A DNA stretch of 64,000 bases from NCBI GenBank assembly GCA_903881505.1, contig CAIRTM010000022.1:1-64000 (forward strand). Reading direction: 5' to 3'. Positions 27,408 to 35,381 of this stretch are shown piece after piece (within the stretch, counting starts at the first letter, position 1; the number at the start of each line of letters is the position of its first letter). A program made the position numbers and the translations under genes. This DNA is from an uncultured delta proteobacterium. GTDB taxonomy: Bacteria > Desulfobacterota > WTBG01 > CAIYCZ01 > CAIRTM01. The notes under the pieces are model-generated. The model was not told where the DNA came from. It saw nothing but the letters and a program-made list of their open reading frames with translations, and searched no databases.

Positions 27408-28397
27408 ATGAAAGTTCTCTCCCCCCTGGATAGCGCCGCAGAGGTCGAACTGCTTGCCGATGCGGGTGCCGGTGAGTTTTACTGCGGCCTGCTTGACGAG
27501 CGCTGGCATGATCGCTATCCGGTCATGTCCATCAACCGCCGCCCTGCAGGCAAGGGGCATTTCCGAACGTTTTCAGACCTGCGCGAGGCGGTTGACCGCG
27601 CACACGGCCTCGGTTTGCCGGTGTTTTTTACGCTCAACGAACACTACTATACAGCGGGTCAGTATGAGCTGCTGTGGTTCTATATAGACGGGGCGCTCGA
27701 GGCCGGCATTGATGCGTTCATCGTCACCGATTTCGGCCTGATCGCATCGCTGCAGGAACGGAATTACCGGATGCCGCTGCACTGCAGCACCGGCACCACG
27801 GTTTTCAACAGCCGCAGCGTTCATTTTTTTATGGAGCTGGGCGTGGTTAATATTACGCTGCCGCGCCATCTGTCGGTTGCCGAGCTGGGCTGCCTGAGTT
27901 CCCATGTGAGCGGGGTTGGCCTGACGGTGTTCATCCTGAACTCGCGCTGCGTGAACGTCGACGGTTTCTGCACCTTTCAGCACGGGCTGGCAGGCCGTGA
28001 AATTCCACCCATGTATCGCAATGCCTGCATGCTGCCGTTTCAGGTGAGCGGCTTCAGGATGCATGAACGCGGACAGCCCGCTGTCCTGACGCAGGAGGCA
28101 TGCCAGGTGCGCCGGCAGAAACTCTGGGAGCGCGTGCATGTTGACGACTACCCCTGCGGCGCGTGCGCCCTGTATGACCTGCACCGCATGGGGATCGGCA
28201 GCGTAAAGATTGTCGGACGCGGCAATCCGCTCGAGCGCAAGCACAGCGACGTTCGTTTTATCAGCTCTTTGATTGAGCGCGCGGCGGAGGCCGGAGGCGA
28301 CCGCGACGAATTTTTGCGTCATGCCCGCGGCCTGTACGCGCAGACCTATGAGCGCACATGCCGGCCCTTTATGTGTTATTATCCCGAGTTGCTATGA
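27408..28397 (+). CDS. U32-family peptidase-like protein (329 aa)
   Basis: The N-terminus MKVLSPLDSAAEVELLADAGAGEFYCGL is the standard beginning of U32-family (collagenase-like) proteins, and the body forms the first barrel half with FFTLNEHYYT, DAFIVTDFGLI and LHCSTGTTVFNS. Four or five Cys in the C-terminal part (MYRNACMLPF, DDYPCGACALYDL, TCRPFMCYY) resemble the Fe-S-binding Cys set of UbiU/UbiV/TrhP. Most members modify RNA or quinones rather than cut proteins. A GGAGGAG ribosome site precedes the start. The stop overlaps the dnaJ start (ATGA). Confidence 0.78.
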   Translation: MKVLSPLDSAAEVELLADAGAGEFYCGLLDERWHDRYPVMSINRRPAGKGHFRTFSDLREAVDRAHGLGLPVFFTLNEHYYTAGQYELLWFYIDGALEAGIDAFIVTDFGLIASLQERNYRMPLHCSTGTTVFNSRSVHFFMELGVVNITLPRHLSVAELGCLSSHVSGVGLTVFILNSRCVNVDGFCTFQHGLAGREIPPMYRNACMLPFQVSGFRMHERGQPAVLTQEACQVRRQKLWERVHVDDYPCGACALYDLHRMGIGSVKIVGRGNPLERKHSDVRFISSLIERAAEAGGDRDEFLRHARGLYAQTYERTCRPFMCYYPELL

Positions 28398-29539
28398 AGT
28401 CCGACTATTATCAGCTGCTGGATCTTCGGTCGAACGCCACGGCCGCTGAAATTAAAAAAAAATTCCGCGAACTGGCCAAGCAGTATCATCCCGACCGTAA
28501 TCCCGGCAATGGCGATGCCGAAGAGTGTTTTAAGCTGATCAACGAGGCCTACGAGCATCTTCGGGATCCTGACAAACGCGCCGAATATGACAGATATCTA
28601 AACCGGCTGCAGCACAAAGAGGAACCCCGGCGGGCTCACGCCTGGTATGATGAGTTTCATCCGGTTGACCGTGACCTGCGCGATTTTTTCAAGGGTTTTT
28701 ACGGTGCGCGCAACGCAGGCCGCCGGAGGGCCGCACCCGGATCGGATGTGCGCTTTAATCTCAAAGTGGCTTTTGAAGAGGCCGCGCTCGGCTGTGTGAA
28801 GGACATTCGTTTCCCAATTTTCGTTGATTGCCCGCGCTGCGCAGGCTCGGGGATTCCAGCCGGTGCACGGCAGCACCGCTGCGCTGATTGCCGCGGCACC
28901 GGGCGAAAGGCCGCTTGCAGCGGCTTCGGCAGGCAGTGTGAGCCGTGCCGCGGTACGGGCCGAGTATATCTTGACCGCTGCCGGCGTTGCAGCGGCAGCG
29001 GTCAAGTCCGGTCGTACCGCTCGATCCAGGTCAATGTACCTCCGGGCATTGAAACCGGTACGCGCCTGCATTTGAAAGGGCTCGGCGCGCGCGGAGCCGC
29101 GGGCGGACGTCCCGGAGATTTTTTTGTGGTGGTGCACGTGGTAAAACATCCCATGCTGGAAATTGAAGACGGCATCCTGGTGTGCCGGGTACCTGTGCCG
29201 GTATACCGGGCGCTTGCGGGCTGCAGCATCGAGGTGCCGACGCTTGACGGCAGTGCCGTCATCGATCTGCCCCCCGGGGCGCAGAGCGGGCAGGAACTGC
29301 GCCTGCGGGGGCAGGGACTGCGCTCGGCTGAAAAATCGCGCCGCGGCGATCTCGTGATCAGGCTTGCAGTGGAAATGCCGAAAAAAATGACGCCTGCAGA
29401 AAAAAAGCTGCTGAAGCAGCTTGCCGGCACGGCGCAGGCCGGCGCCTATCCGGCCGCACAGAAGTATGCGCGGACGCTTGCCGGCCTTTGCCGCAAAAAA
29501 GGCCGTTCAAAGCCTGCGCAGCCAGGGCAGGGCTGTTAA
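28394..29539 (+). CDS. DnaJ-type chaperone (381 aa)
   Basis: The J domain (1-70) has the HPD motif in YHPDRNPGN; four zinc-finger repeats CxxCxGxG follow (CPRCAGSG, CADCRGTG, CEPCRGTG, CRRCSGSG), then the two-domain C-terminal substrate-binding region. It stimulates DnaK. The linker after the J domain is short and basic with little Gly/Phe, unlike the main DnaJ, so this may be an accessory copy. The ATG at 28394 is favoured over 28358 because it starts the J domain and overlaps the U32 stop by four bases. No dnaK or grpE is adjacent. Confidence 0.9.
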   Translation: MKSDYYQLLDLRSNATAAEIKKKFRELAKQYHPDRNPGNGDAEECFKLINEAYEHLRDPDKRAEYDRYLNRLQHKEEPRRAHAWYDEFHPVDRDLRDFFKGFYGARNAGRRRAAPGSDVRFNLKVAFEEAALGCVKDIRFPIFVDCPRCAGSGIPAGARQHRCADCRGTGRKAACSGFGRQCEPCRGTGRVYLDRCRRCSGSGQVRSYRSIQVNVPPGIETGTRLHLKGLGARGAAGGRPGDFFVVVHVVKHPMLEIEDGILVCRVPVPVYRALAGCSIEVPTLDGSAVIDLPPGAQSGQELRLRGQGLRSAEKSRRGDLVIRLAVEMPKKMTPAEKKLLKQLAGTAQAGAYPAAQKYARTLAGLCRKKGRSKPAQPGQGC

Positions 29540-29564
29540 ACAGCGCTCGCAGGAGGCAGCAGGC

Positions 29565-30413
29565 ATGGTTACCCGGGATCAGGTTGAGCAGGCGATTGCC
29601 GGCTGGCAGGAGCCCTTTATAGATTTTTTATGCGTGCACGCGGCGGCGTGGCGCACCTGGGTTGAGCAGTCCGACAGCATGGTTGCCGGCGCCCATGTCG
29701 CACTTGAGGATGTTCCTGATTTTTTCAAGTCTGACTACGAGTGGGCCGAAGCCGTGCTCGCCATGGGCGATCAGGGTGCATTTAACTGGAATGATCCGCG
29801 CATTGTCGGCCTTTTCGCAAAAGCGGTTCAGACGCCTTTTTACCGGCTGTGGGGCGACACCATCATCGGCATCGCGCTCGCGCTTGCCGACGCAGCCACG
29901 AGCGGTGCGCTTGTCGAGGTCGGCGCCGGCCGCGGCAATTTGTCGGCCCGTATGCTGGACGCCATGCGGGCGCGCGGCATGAGCCGGCCGCTGGTGATTA
30001 CCGACGCACATGCTACCGTGCTCGACAGCCTGGCCGGACTGCGCCGGCAGTTTCCCGCTCAAAGCCTTGAAACGGTTGTGTGGGATGTCAATCAGCCTGC
30101 CCCGCGCACCGTTGCGGATCTGCGGGGTCCGGTGCTGGTCTATGAGCGGGCGAGCCTGACATACGCGAATTTCCAATCGATCGAGAACCTGGCCCGGATC
30201 GCGGATGTCGCGGTGCTTGGAGATTATTTCAACTATACCGGCGAGCTGTTCGCCTATGACAGGCTTTTTGAAAAAATCGGCCTCAAACCGCTCATGTACA
30301 GCGATATCAAGCCGCTGCTTGAGCGCTGCTTTTCAGGCCATGTGGTCGTTGACCGCAGGGTGCATGAAACGATCAGCCTGCCCAACGTCTGCCTTATTAT
30401 CGCCTGGAAATGA
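29565..30413 (+). CDS. Methyltransferase-like protein (282 aa)
   Basis: Residues 115-210 have the Rossmann layout of class I SAM methyltransferases: motif I (GALVEVGAGRGNLSARML), an acidic end of strand two (LVITDAH) and a third strand (LETVVWDVN). The last 80 residues are typical of the fold (VAVLGDYFNYTGELFAYDRLF). The first 110 residues, with many aromatic residues, are unrecognised and may bind the substrate, which is unknown. A strong AGGAGG ribosome site supports the start at 29565; the open frame back to 29421 overlaps dnaJ. It closes the rightward gene row from lipB. Confidence 0.65.
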   Translation: MVTRDQVEQAIAGWQEPFIDFLCVHAAAWRTWVEQSDSMVAGAHVALEDVPDFFKSDYEWAEAVLAMGDQGAFNWNDPRIVGLFAKAVQTPFYRLWGDTIIGIALALADAATSGALVEVGAGRGNLSARMLDAMRARGMSRPLVITDAHATVLDSLAGLRRQFPAQSLETVVWDVNQPAPRTVADLRGPVLVYERASLTYANFQSIENLARIADVAVLGDYFNYTGELFAYDRLFEKIGLKPLMYSDIKPLLERCFSGHVVVDRRVHETISLPNVCLIIAWK

Positions 30414-30433
30414 TCTTCTCCGCGGCTTCAGGC

Positions 30434-31210
30434 TTAGCGCTCAATTGCCTCTTGGCGGTATTCCAGATAGCCGTCCCTGATGGCGACGTAGGGATCAAGA
30501 GAAGCCGCCTTGAGCTTATCGTATTCGTCCGGATTCAGCGAGGTCTTGACGATGGTTTCCGCAAACCGCAGCCCGGGAACCGGCAGCCAGGTAAGCGGGT
30601 CAAGGGCTATATCAAACACCGTGCCGACTGCGTCGCGCCCGCTGGAGGGGCCCAGCACCGGAATGGTGAGGTAGAATCCCGGCCCGGAACCGTATGCGCC
30701 GAAGGTCTGGCCGGTATCTTCCCTGTAGGTCGGCAGGTAGAAGAAGCTGCCTGCCGGATCGAACAGCCCGCCGATGCCGGCGGTTGAATTGATGATGAAG
30801 CGCCAGAGTTCAACGCCGAGTTCGGGCCCCTTGAGTTGGAACAGGCAGTTTGCCGCGCGCACCGGCATGGACAGGTTGTAAAAGCAGTTTTTGAGGCATA
30901 CGCGCGGCCGTTCCGGCAGCACAAAGGCAAGCCCTTTGGCGGCGGGTTTGAGGACATAATAGTAGAGTTTGTCATTGAAGGTGAACATCGGGCGGTTGAA
31001 CCCCTGAATCGGATCGGGGAACTGCGTCCCGGACACGGCGCTGGTGGCATCTGCACCGGCAAAGGGGTCGTCTGCGTCACTGGCCGCTGTCAGTAGCGGG
31101 GCCTTTGCGCCGGACGGCGCATGGTCAGTGTCAAAAGCAAACACCGCGGGTGAAGCTGAAAGGCCCAGGCACACCAGCACCCAGAGCAGTATCGTTGTTT
31201 TTGTACGCAT
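30434..31210 (-). CDS. mlaA: MlaA-family outer-membrane lipid-asymmetry protein (258 aa)
   Basis: MlaA (VacJ) sits in the outer membrane and takes phospholipids from its outer leaflet for return to the inner membrane. The family core is clear: DPIQGFNRPMFTFNDKLYYYVLKP, NCFYNLSMPVRAANCLFQ, NSTAGIGGLFDPA, FGAYGSGPGFYLTIPVLGPSSGRDAVG. A signal peptide (1-25) seems to be cut at VFAF by signal peptidase I; no lipobox Cys is present, unlike the classical lipoprotein. Other mla genes are not in the window. Start at 31210, with AGGAAAGGG upstream. Confidence 0.92.
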   Translation of the reverse strand: MRTKTTILLWVLVCLGLSASPAVFAFDTDHAPSGAKAPLLTAASDADDPFAGADATSAVSGTQFPDPIQGFNRPMFTFNDKLYYYVLKPAAKGLAFVLPERPRVCLKNCFYNLSMPVRAANCLFQLKGPELGVELWRFIINSTAGIGGLFDPAGSFFYLPTYREDTGQTFGAYGSGPGFYLTIPVLGPSSGRDAVGTVFDIALDPLTWLPVPGLRFAETIVKTSLNPDEYDKLKAASLDPYVAIRDGYLEYRQEAIER

Positions 31211-31304
31211 GGTCAGGCCCTTTCCTTGCAAGGTGTATGGTCTGTACTATTGTACCACATAGCAGTTTTGAAGCTCTAAATCAATGTATTTGTCCCCCAT
31301 GGGA

Positions 31305-31339
31305 AAGGGCGTTCCGGACACTGTGTCCGGAACGCCCTT
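31305..31339 (-). terminator. Long palindrome between the redox operon and mlaA
   Basis: AAGGGCGTTCCGGACA-CTG-TGTCCGGAACGCCCTT is a perfect 16-base stem with a three-base loop, 41 bases after the stop of the NuoF-like gene. Neither side has a clean T run, so it may stop transcription weakly or protect the mRNA end. Confidence 0.55.
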
Positions 31340-31379
31340 GATAACGCGGAAAATTTTTTGTTTGCCGTGTGTGCCTTTT

Positions 31380-33071
31380 CTACTGCAGGTAGCTGTCGTA
31401 ATCGGCGCGGAAATGTTTCATGGTCGAGGTTACCGGCACCATGGCGGTTTTGCCGAGTGCGCAGGCGCAGGCCTTGGTGATCGGTGCGGCCAGGTCGCCG
31501 AAGGCTTTGAGCGCGGTCTTGTCAGAGCGCCCGGCGATAAGTTCGTCCAGCATGTCGCGGACGCGGCATACGCCTTCACGGCAGGGAACACACTTGCCGC
31601 AGGACTCGTTGACGAAAAAATCGGTGAAGTAGCGTGCGAGCTTGACCATGTCATTGCTGTCGTCCATGATGACCATGCCGCCTGAGCCAAGCATCGATCC
31701 GGCGCCGGCCAGTTCGTCATAGTCGATGGTGAGCCGGGCCATCGAGGCGGGCAGTACGCCGCCCGAGGGGCCGCCGGGCTGAATGCCCTTGAGTTTCTTG
31801 CCGCCGGGTATGCCGCCGCCGGTGACATCGATTATCTGGCTGATCTTCGTGCCCATGTCGACTTCGATCATGCCGGCCCTGGAGATATTGCCTGCAAGGG
31901 AGAGCACCTTGGTGCCCTTGCTTTTGGCCGAGCCGATGGCGCTGTACCAGGCGGCGCCCTTTTCAATGATAACCGGGATGTTTGCCCAGGTCTCGACGTT
32001 GTTGATGCAGGTCGGCTTGCCGAACAGGCCGCTGTTGGTGGGGAAGGGCGGGCGCTGGCGCGGCTCGCCGATTTTGCCTTCAATGCACGAGAGCAGGGCG
32101 GTTTCCTCGCCGCAGACATAGCGGCCGCCGCCTTCCTTGACGATGATGTCCATGCAGAAGCCGGATTTGAGGATGTCGGCTCCGAGAAGTCCTGCTTCAC
32201 GCGCGTCATTGACCGCTTTGGTGATACGCTGCAGCGCGACCCGGTAATTGTCGCGCACATAGATGTAGGCGGTACGGGCGCCGATGGCATAGCCGCCGAT
32301 GATCAGTCCTTCGACGACCGCATGCGGGTCTGATTCAAGAAAGCTGCGGTGCATGCCGATACCGGGCTCGCCTTCACTGACATTGCAGATCAGGTATTTC
32401 ACGTCGCCGGCAGCCTCGCGGCACATGCGCCATTTGATTCCGGCGGGAAATCCCGCGCCGCCGCGTCCGCGCAGGCCGGACTCGGTCACTTCCCGCACGA
32501 TTTTTTCGGGTTTCATCGTGAGCGCTTTGGCAAGGGCGAAGTAGCCGCCGCGCGCTATGTATTCGTCGATATTTTCAGGATCGATCGCGCCGGCATTGCG
32601 CAGGATCACCCTGTGCTGCATCTTGGCGAAATCGGTGGTTTCGATGGCGGCAACCGGATGGCCGGCAAGGGATGCGCCGTCCGTGGCATAGTCGATGCTG
32701 CCGACCAGAATGTGGTCTTCCGAGTCCACGCGGGCAATGGCCAGATCGGCAAGCACTTCATTATTCGCAATAGCCTTCACAAGGCGGGGAATTTCCTTTT
32801 CGGTTACCTTGCCGTAAATGATTTTCGGCTGTCCGGGCTGATGCACTTCGACCACGGGCTCGGCCCAGCACATGCCGTTGCAGCCAGTCTTTACAAGCTC
32901 GGCATTGATGCCGGCTGACGTTATGCCGTAGGCCAGCGCGTTATAGGTCAGCTCGGCGCCTTTTGCCAGGCAGCAGGTTGATGTGCCGACATTCACGCGT
33001 ACGCGGCTGCCGAAAAGGCGCTTGTTGCCCTGCTCTTTTGCTTTAACAAGATCATCTGCACATGTAATCAT
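31380..33071 (-). CDS. NuoF/HndC-like NAD(P)H-oxidising flavoprotein subunit (563 aa)
   Basis: The subunit that would oxidise NAD(P)H through FMN and a [4Fe-4S] cluster. The N-terminal 100 residues are a thioredoxin-like 2Fe-2S domain (TSTCCLAKGAE and TGCNGMCWAEP). The NuoF body has GLRGRGGAGFPAGIKW, the altered FMN/NADH loop NVSEGEPGIGMHR (canonical NADEGEPG), SLBB-like region and N3 cluster ligands ESCGKCVPCREG with the distant CALGKTA. It lacks the C-terminal 2[4Fe-4S] ferredoxin domain seen in many Hnd/FdhB forms. It starts 33 bases after the NuoE-like gene and is the last gene of a four-gene operon. Confidence 0.85.
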   Translation of the reverse strand: MITCADDLVKAKEQGNKRLFGSRVRVNVGTSTCCLAKGAELTYNALAYGITSAGINAELVKTGCNGMCWAEPVVEVHQPGQPKIIYGKVTEKEIPRLVKAIANNEVLADLAIARVDSEDHILVGSIDYATDGASLAGHPVAAIETTDFAKMQHRVILRNAGAIDPENIDEYIARGGYFALAKALTMKPEKIVREVTESGLRGRGGAGFPAGIKWRMCREAAGDVKYLICNVSEGEPGIGMHRSFLESDPHAVVEGLIIGGYAIGARTAYIYVRDNYRVALQRITKAVNDAREAGLLGADILKSGFCMDIIVKEGGGRYVCGEETALLSCIEGKIGEPRQRPPFPTNSGLFGKPTCINNVETWANIPVIIEKGAAWYSAIGSAKSKGTKVLSLAGNISRAGMIEVDMGTKISQIIDVTGGGIPGGKKLKGIQPGGPSGGVLPASMARLTIDYDELAGAGSMLGSGGMVIMDDSNDMVKLARYFTDFFVNESCGKCVPCREGVCRVRDMLDELIAGRSDKTALKAFGDLAAPITKACACALGKTAMVPVTSTMKHFRADYDSYLQ

Positions 33072-33104
33072 GGTAATCCCCGTTCGTTAAAAGCCGTTTG
33101 ATGC

Positions 33105-34001
33105 TTATCCAAGGGTTATGGAGTCGATTTTAGCCTGCGCTTCTGCGCCTTTGTACACTTTGCCGTCGATTTCAACGACCGGTGCGCAGTCGCAGCAGCC
33201 CAAGCACAGCGTCTTTTCGATTGAAACGCCGGGGCTGGCAGCGATCTTGTGCTCTATCTCGCGGCCGACGCCTGCGGTGTCGTGGATGTGGCAGGCGGTC
33301 CCGCAGCATAGTTTTACATGGTGCGCGCCCGGCCGCTGCAGGCGGAAGGCTTTATAGAAGCTCGCCACGCTGTAGATGGCGCTGACCGGGATGCCGGTTT
33401 TGTCGCTGATCGCAAGCATGGCTTCGCGGGGCAGATACCCGATTTCATCCTGCACGGCGTGCATGATAAACATCAGCTTGTCGCGGGATGTGCCGAAGCG
33501 CTCGACAATCGCAGCGATGATGGCGGGATCAAAATCGCCGAGGGTCTTGAATTTTTTGAGGATATTGCTTTTGAAGGGCTCGGGCACGATTTCATTGACG
33601 ACGGCATTGACATGATCGTCGGTCACAGCGCCGCCCTGGGTTTTCTGCGCAATAACCGCGCTCAATTTGCCGCGGAAAATCGAGCGCATGCCTTCGGGAA
33701 CTTCGCCCAGCATCAGCTCGAACATGATCTCGCTTTTGCCGCTCCATTCAAGCACAGGGCCTTCCTGCTGAGGCGGCGCCTGCATGCCGATCGCCTGCAT
33801 GAGAGCGCTTTTTTGCGGCTCGGGAAGGTCTTCCTGAACCATGGTTTTGATTGCCGCTTCATCGATTGAGCCGGATCCGGCCCGCTGGGCGAGCATCTGG
33901 ATCAGTTTCGGCTTGATGGGCTCGCGCATTGCTTCCGGAACCGCAGCGAGAAGCTTTGCAAAAAGTTTTTCACCTTCCGGCGTCCAGGTTACATCTGCCA
34001 T
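33105..34001 (-). CDS. NuoE-like 2Fe-2S subunit with two PCP_red-like repeats (298 aa)
   Basis: The C-terminal 155 residues are a NuoE-type thioredoxin fold: YLPREAMLAISDKTGIPVSAIYSVASFYKAF, then 2Fe-2S ligands in LCCGTACHI and LGCCDCAPVV. The N-terminal half holds two tandem copies of a 60-residue helical module (WTPEGEKLFAKLLAAVPEAMR... and WSGKSEIMFELMLGEVPEGMR...), which look like PCP_red domains, known from light-independent protochlorophyllide reductase and other redox proteins. The fusion is unusual. The start at 34001 is preceded by AGGGAGA; a longer frame reaches 34040. It should pass electrons from the NuoF-like partner. Confidence 0.8.
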   Translation of the reverse strand: MADVTWTPEGEKLFAKLLAAVPEAMREPIKPKLIQMLAQRAGSGSIDEAAIKTMVQEDLPEPQKSALMQAIGMQAPPQQEGPVLEWSGKSEIMFELMLGEVPEGMRSIFRGKLSAVIAQKTQGGAVTDDHVNAVVNEIVPEPFKSNILKKFKTLGDFDPAIIAAIVERFGTSRDKLMFIMHAVQDEIGYLPREAMLAISDKTGIPVSAIYSVASFYKAFRLQRPGAHHVKLCCGTACHIHDTAGVGREIEHKIAASPGVSIEKTLCLGCCDCAPVVEIDGKVYKGAEAQAKIDSITLG

Positions 34002-34077
34002 TCCATTCTCCCTTGTTGCGCTCCATGCATTCAAACGCACTTGGTGTTTGTATCAGTTCCCGGCGTCCGTGCCGGTA

Positions 34078-34791
34078 TTAATTCATTTCACGCGCTGCGC
34101 TGGCCTGCAGCTGCGCGTACAGTTTGTCGGTCTGCTCCTGCAGGGCGGCAATCTGTGCCTTTTTCCAGGATGCAAACCGGGCCTGGCGGCCTGCGTAATC
34201 GGCGACCGTGCGCGGCCGCACGCCTTCAACGGTAATGTTGTAATGGCCCTCGGCAATCTCATACAGCGGGAAGATGCGCGATTCGACCGCCATGCGGGCG
34301 ATTCTGACCGTGTTTTCCATTTCAAATCCCCAGGCCGTTGGGCAGGGGCACAGGATGTGGATATAGGCCGCTCCGGCAGCGCTCCAGCCGCGCCGGACTT
34401 TTTCGATCAGGTCAAACGGGTGGCTCGGGCTGGCCGTTGCGCAATACAGGCAGCCGCTGGCAGCCGCCTTTGCCGGGCTTTTTTTGATAAGCTGTTCAGG
34501 GGATATTTTCTTTTCGGCTGCCTCGGCGTCAAGGCAGATATACAGGCGGTTTTCGCCGGCTTTCGGGATGATCAAAACGGGTGCGCCTGCAGCTTCGCGG
34601 CCTGCGAACATGCCTGCGGGGGTTTCGTCCCAGCGCGCCTGCGCAAGGTCGGCATTTTTATCTTCAAGCGCCTTGTAGACATGGCGCAGGGCCAGGGCGG
34701 TGCCGCTGCCGGCACAGGCATTATGACCGCCCGGAAGATAGCGTTCGTTGAAGGGCAAAAACTGGCCTGCGAAAAGCGTGTACGTATCCAT
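34078..34791 (-). CDS. PorB-like protein lacking the thiamine-diphosphate region (237 aa)
   Basis: This resembles the beta subunit of 2-oxoacid:ferredoxin oxidoreductases. The start (LPGGHNACAGSGTALALRHVYKALE) matches the PorB N-terminus, and the end (SASPSHPFDLIEKVRRGW...IHILCPCPTAWGF...IARMAVESRIFPLYEIAEGHY) matches its C-terminal part. Normal PorB is about 290-310 residues. About 60 central residues are missing, including the GDG motif and following Asn that bind Mg-thiamine diphosphate, and the second Cys of the CxGC pair is Ser. It therefore should not catalyse oxoacid oxidation. PorA and PorG are absent. It overlaps the ferredoxin gene by one base (TAATG). Divergent paralogue with a structural or electron-transfer role is my inference. 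Confidence 0.75.
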   Translation of the reverse strand: MDTYTLFAGQFLPFNERYLPGGHNACAGSGTALALRHVYKALEDKNADLAQARWDETPAGMFAGREAAGAPVLIIPKAGENRLYICLDAEAAEKKISPEQLIKKSPAKAAASGCLYCATASPSHPFDLIEKVRRGWSAAGAAYIHILCPCPTAWGFEMENTVRIARMAVESRIFPLYEIAEGHYNITVEGVRPRTVADYAGRQARFASWKKAQIAALQEQTDKLYAQLQASAAREMN

Positions 34792-35078
34792 TATTCAACC
34801 TCCTGCATGCTGATGGCGCCGAACCAGCATTCCCTGTGGCAGATGCCGCAGCTTTTGCACAGATCACGGTCAGCATCGAAATAACCGTCGTCCTGCCTGC
34901 TGATCGCCGCGTCCGGGCAGTACAGATAGCACAGCGCGCAACGGGCGCATACCAGTTTGTCCCAGACCGGCTTGAGAGGCTTTTCCGCGGCGGCAAAGGC
35001 CTCAACCTTTCCGTCTTTTATGAGCTGATCCAGCAGTTTGGAAACAGCAGTCATCTGTTTTGAACTTTTGGTTGCCAA
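34791..35078 (-). CDS. PorD-like 2[4Fe-4S] ferredoxin (95 aa)
   Basis: Two clusters are bound by CARCALCYLYCPD and CKSCGICHRECWF, as in the delta subunit of oxoacid:ferredoxin oxidoreductases, preceded by the usual 40-residue extension (KPLKPVWDKLVCARC). In the second motif the normal Pro after the fourth Cys is Trp. The start is TTG: AGGAG lies eight bases upstream and no ATG fits before residue 9. First gene of the four-gene redox operon; its promoter is at 35158-35184. It would deliver electrons between the PorB-like protein and the NuoEF-like pair. Confidence 0.85.
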   Translation of the reverse strand: MATKSSKQMTAVSKLLDQLIKDGKVEAFAAAEKPLKPVWDKLVCARCALCYLYCPDAAISRQDDGYFDADRDLCKSCGICHRECWFGAISMQEVE

Positions 35079-35157
35079 CGTTTGGTCTCCTGTTTAAAAA
35101 GGTTACACATACGTGATGCAGCAGGTATCAGTCAGCATCTATTTTAAGGTTAAAAAC

Positions 35158-35184
35158 AGTATCGTTATCTGCCTAATTTGTCAA
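35158..35184 (-). promoter_or_regulatory. Putative promoter of the redox operon
   Basis: Read on the minus strand, a perfect -35 TTGACA (35184-35179) is followed after 15 bases by GATACT (35163-35158); TACTGT at a 17-base spacing is an alternative -10. A leader of about 73 bases would precede the TTG start. The rest of the 303-base divergent gap (35079-35381) shows no gene. Confidence 0.45.
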
Positions 35185-35381
35185 GGCTTTATTTGCCTGA
35201 AGCGGCCGTCTGACGCAGGCTCGGAGCGCGTTTTTTGTTATGCCGCATTGTAAAAACCGCGTTTATCTGGTATCGTTTTTGCCCTGGGCGGATACCGGTT
35301 AACGCGGAATGTATCAGTGCCGCAGTCCGGGGCGCTTGCATGAGCGGCAGGGGTTGATGCACCGAGAAAAAGGATATCTGT

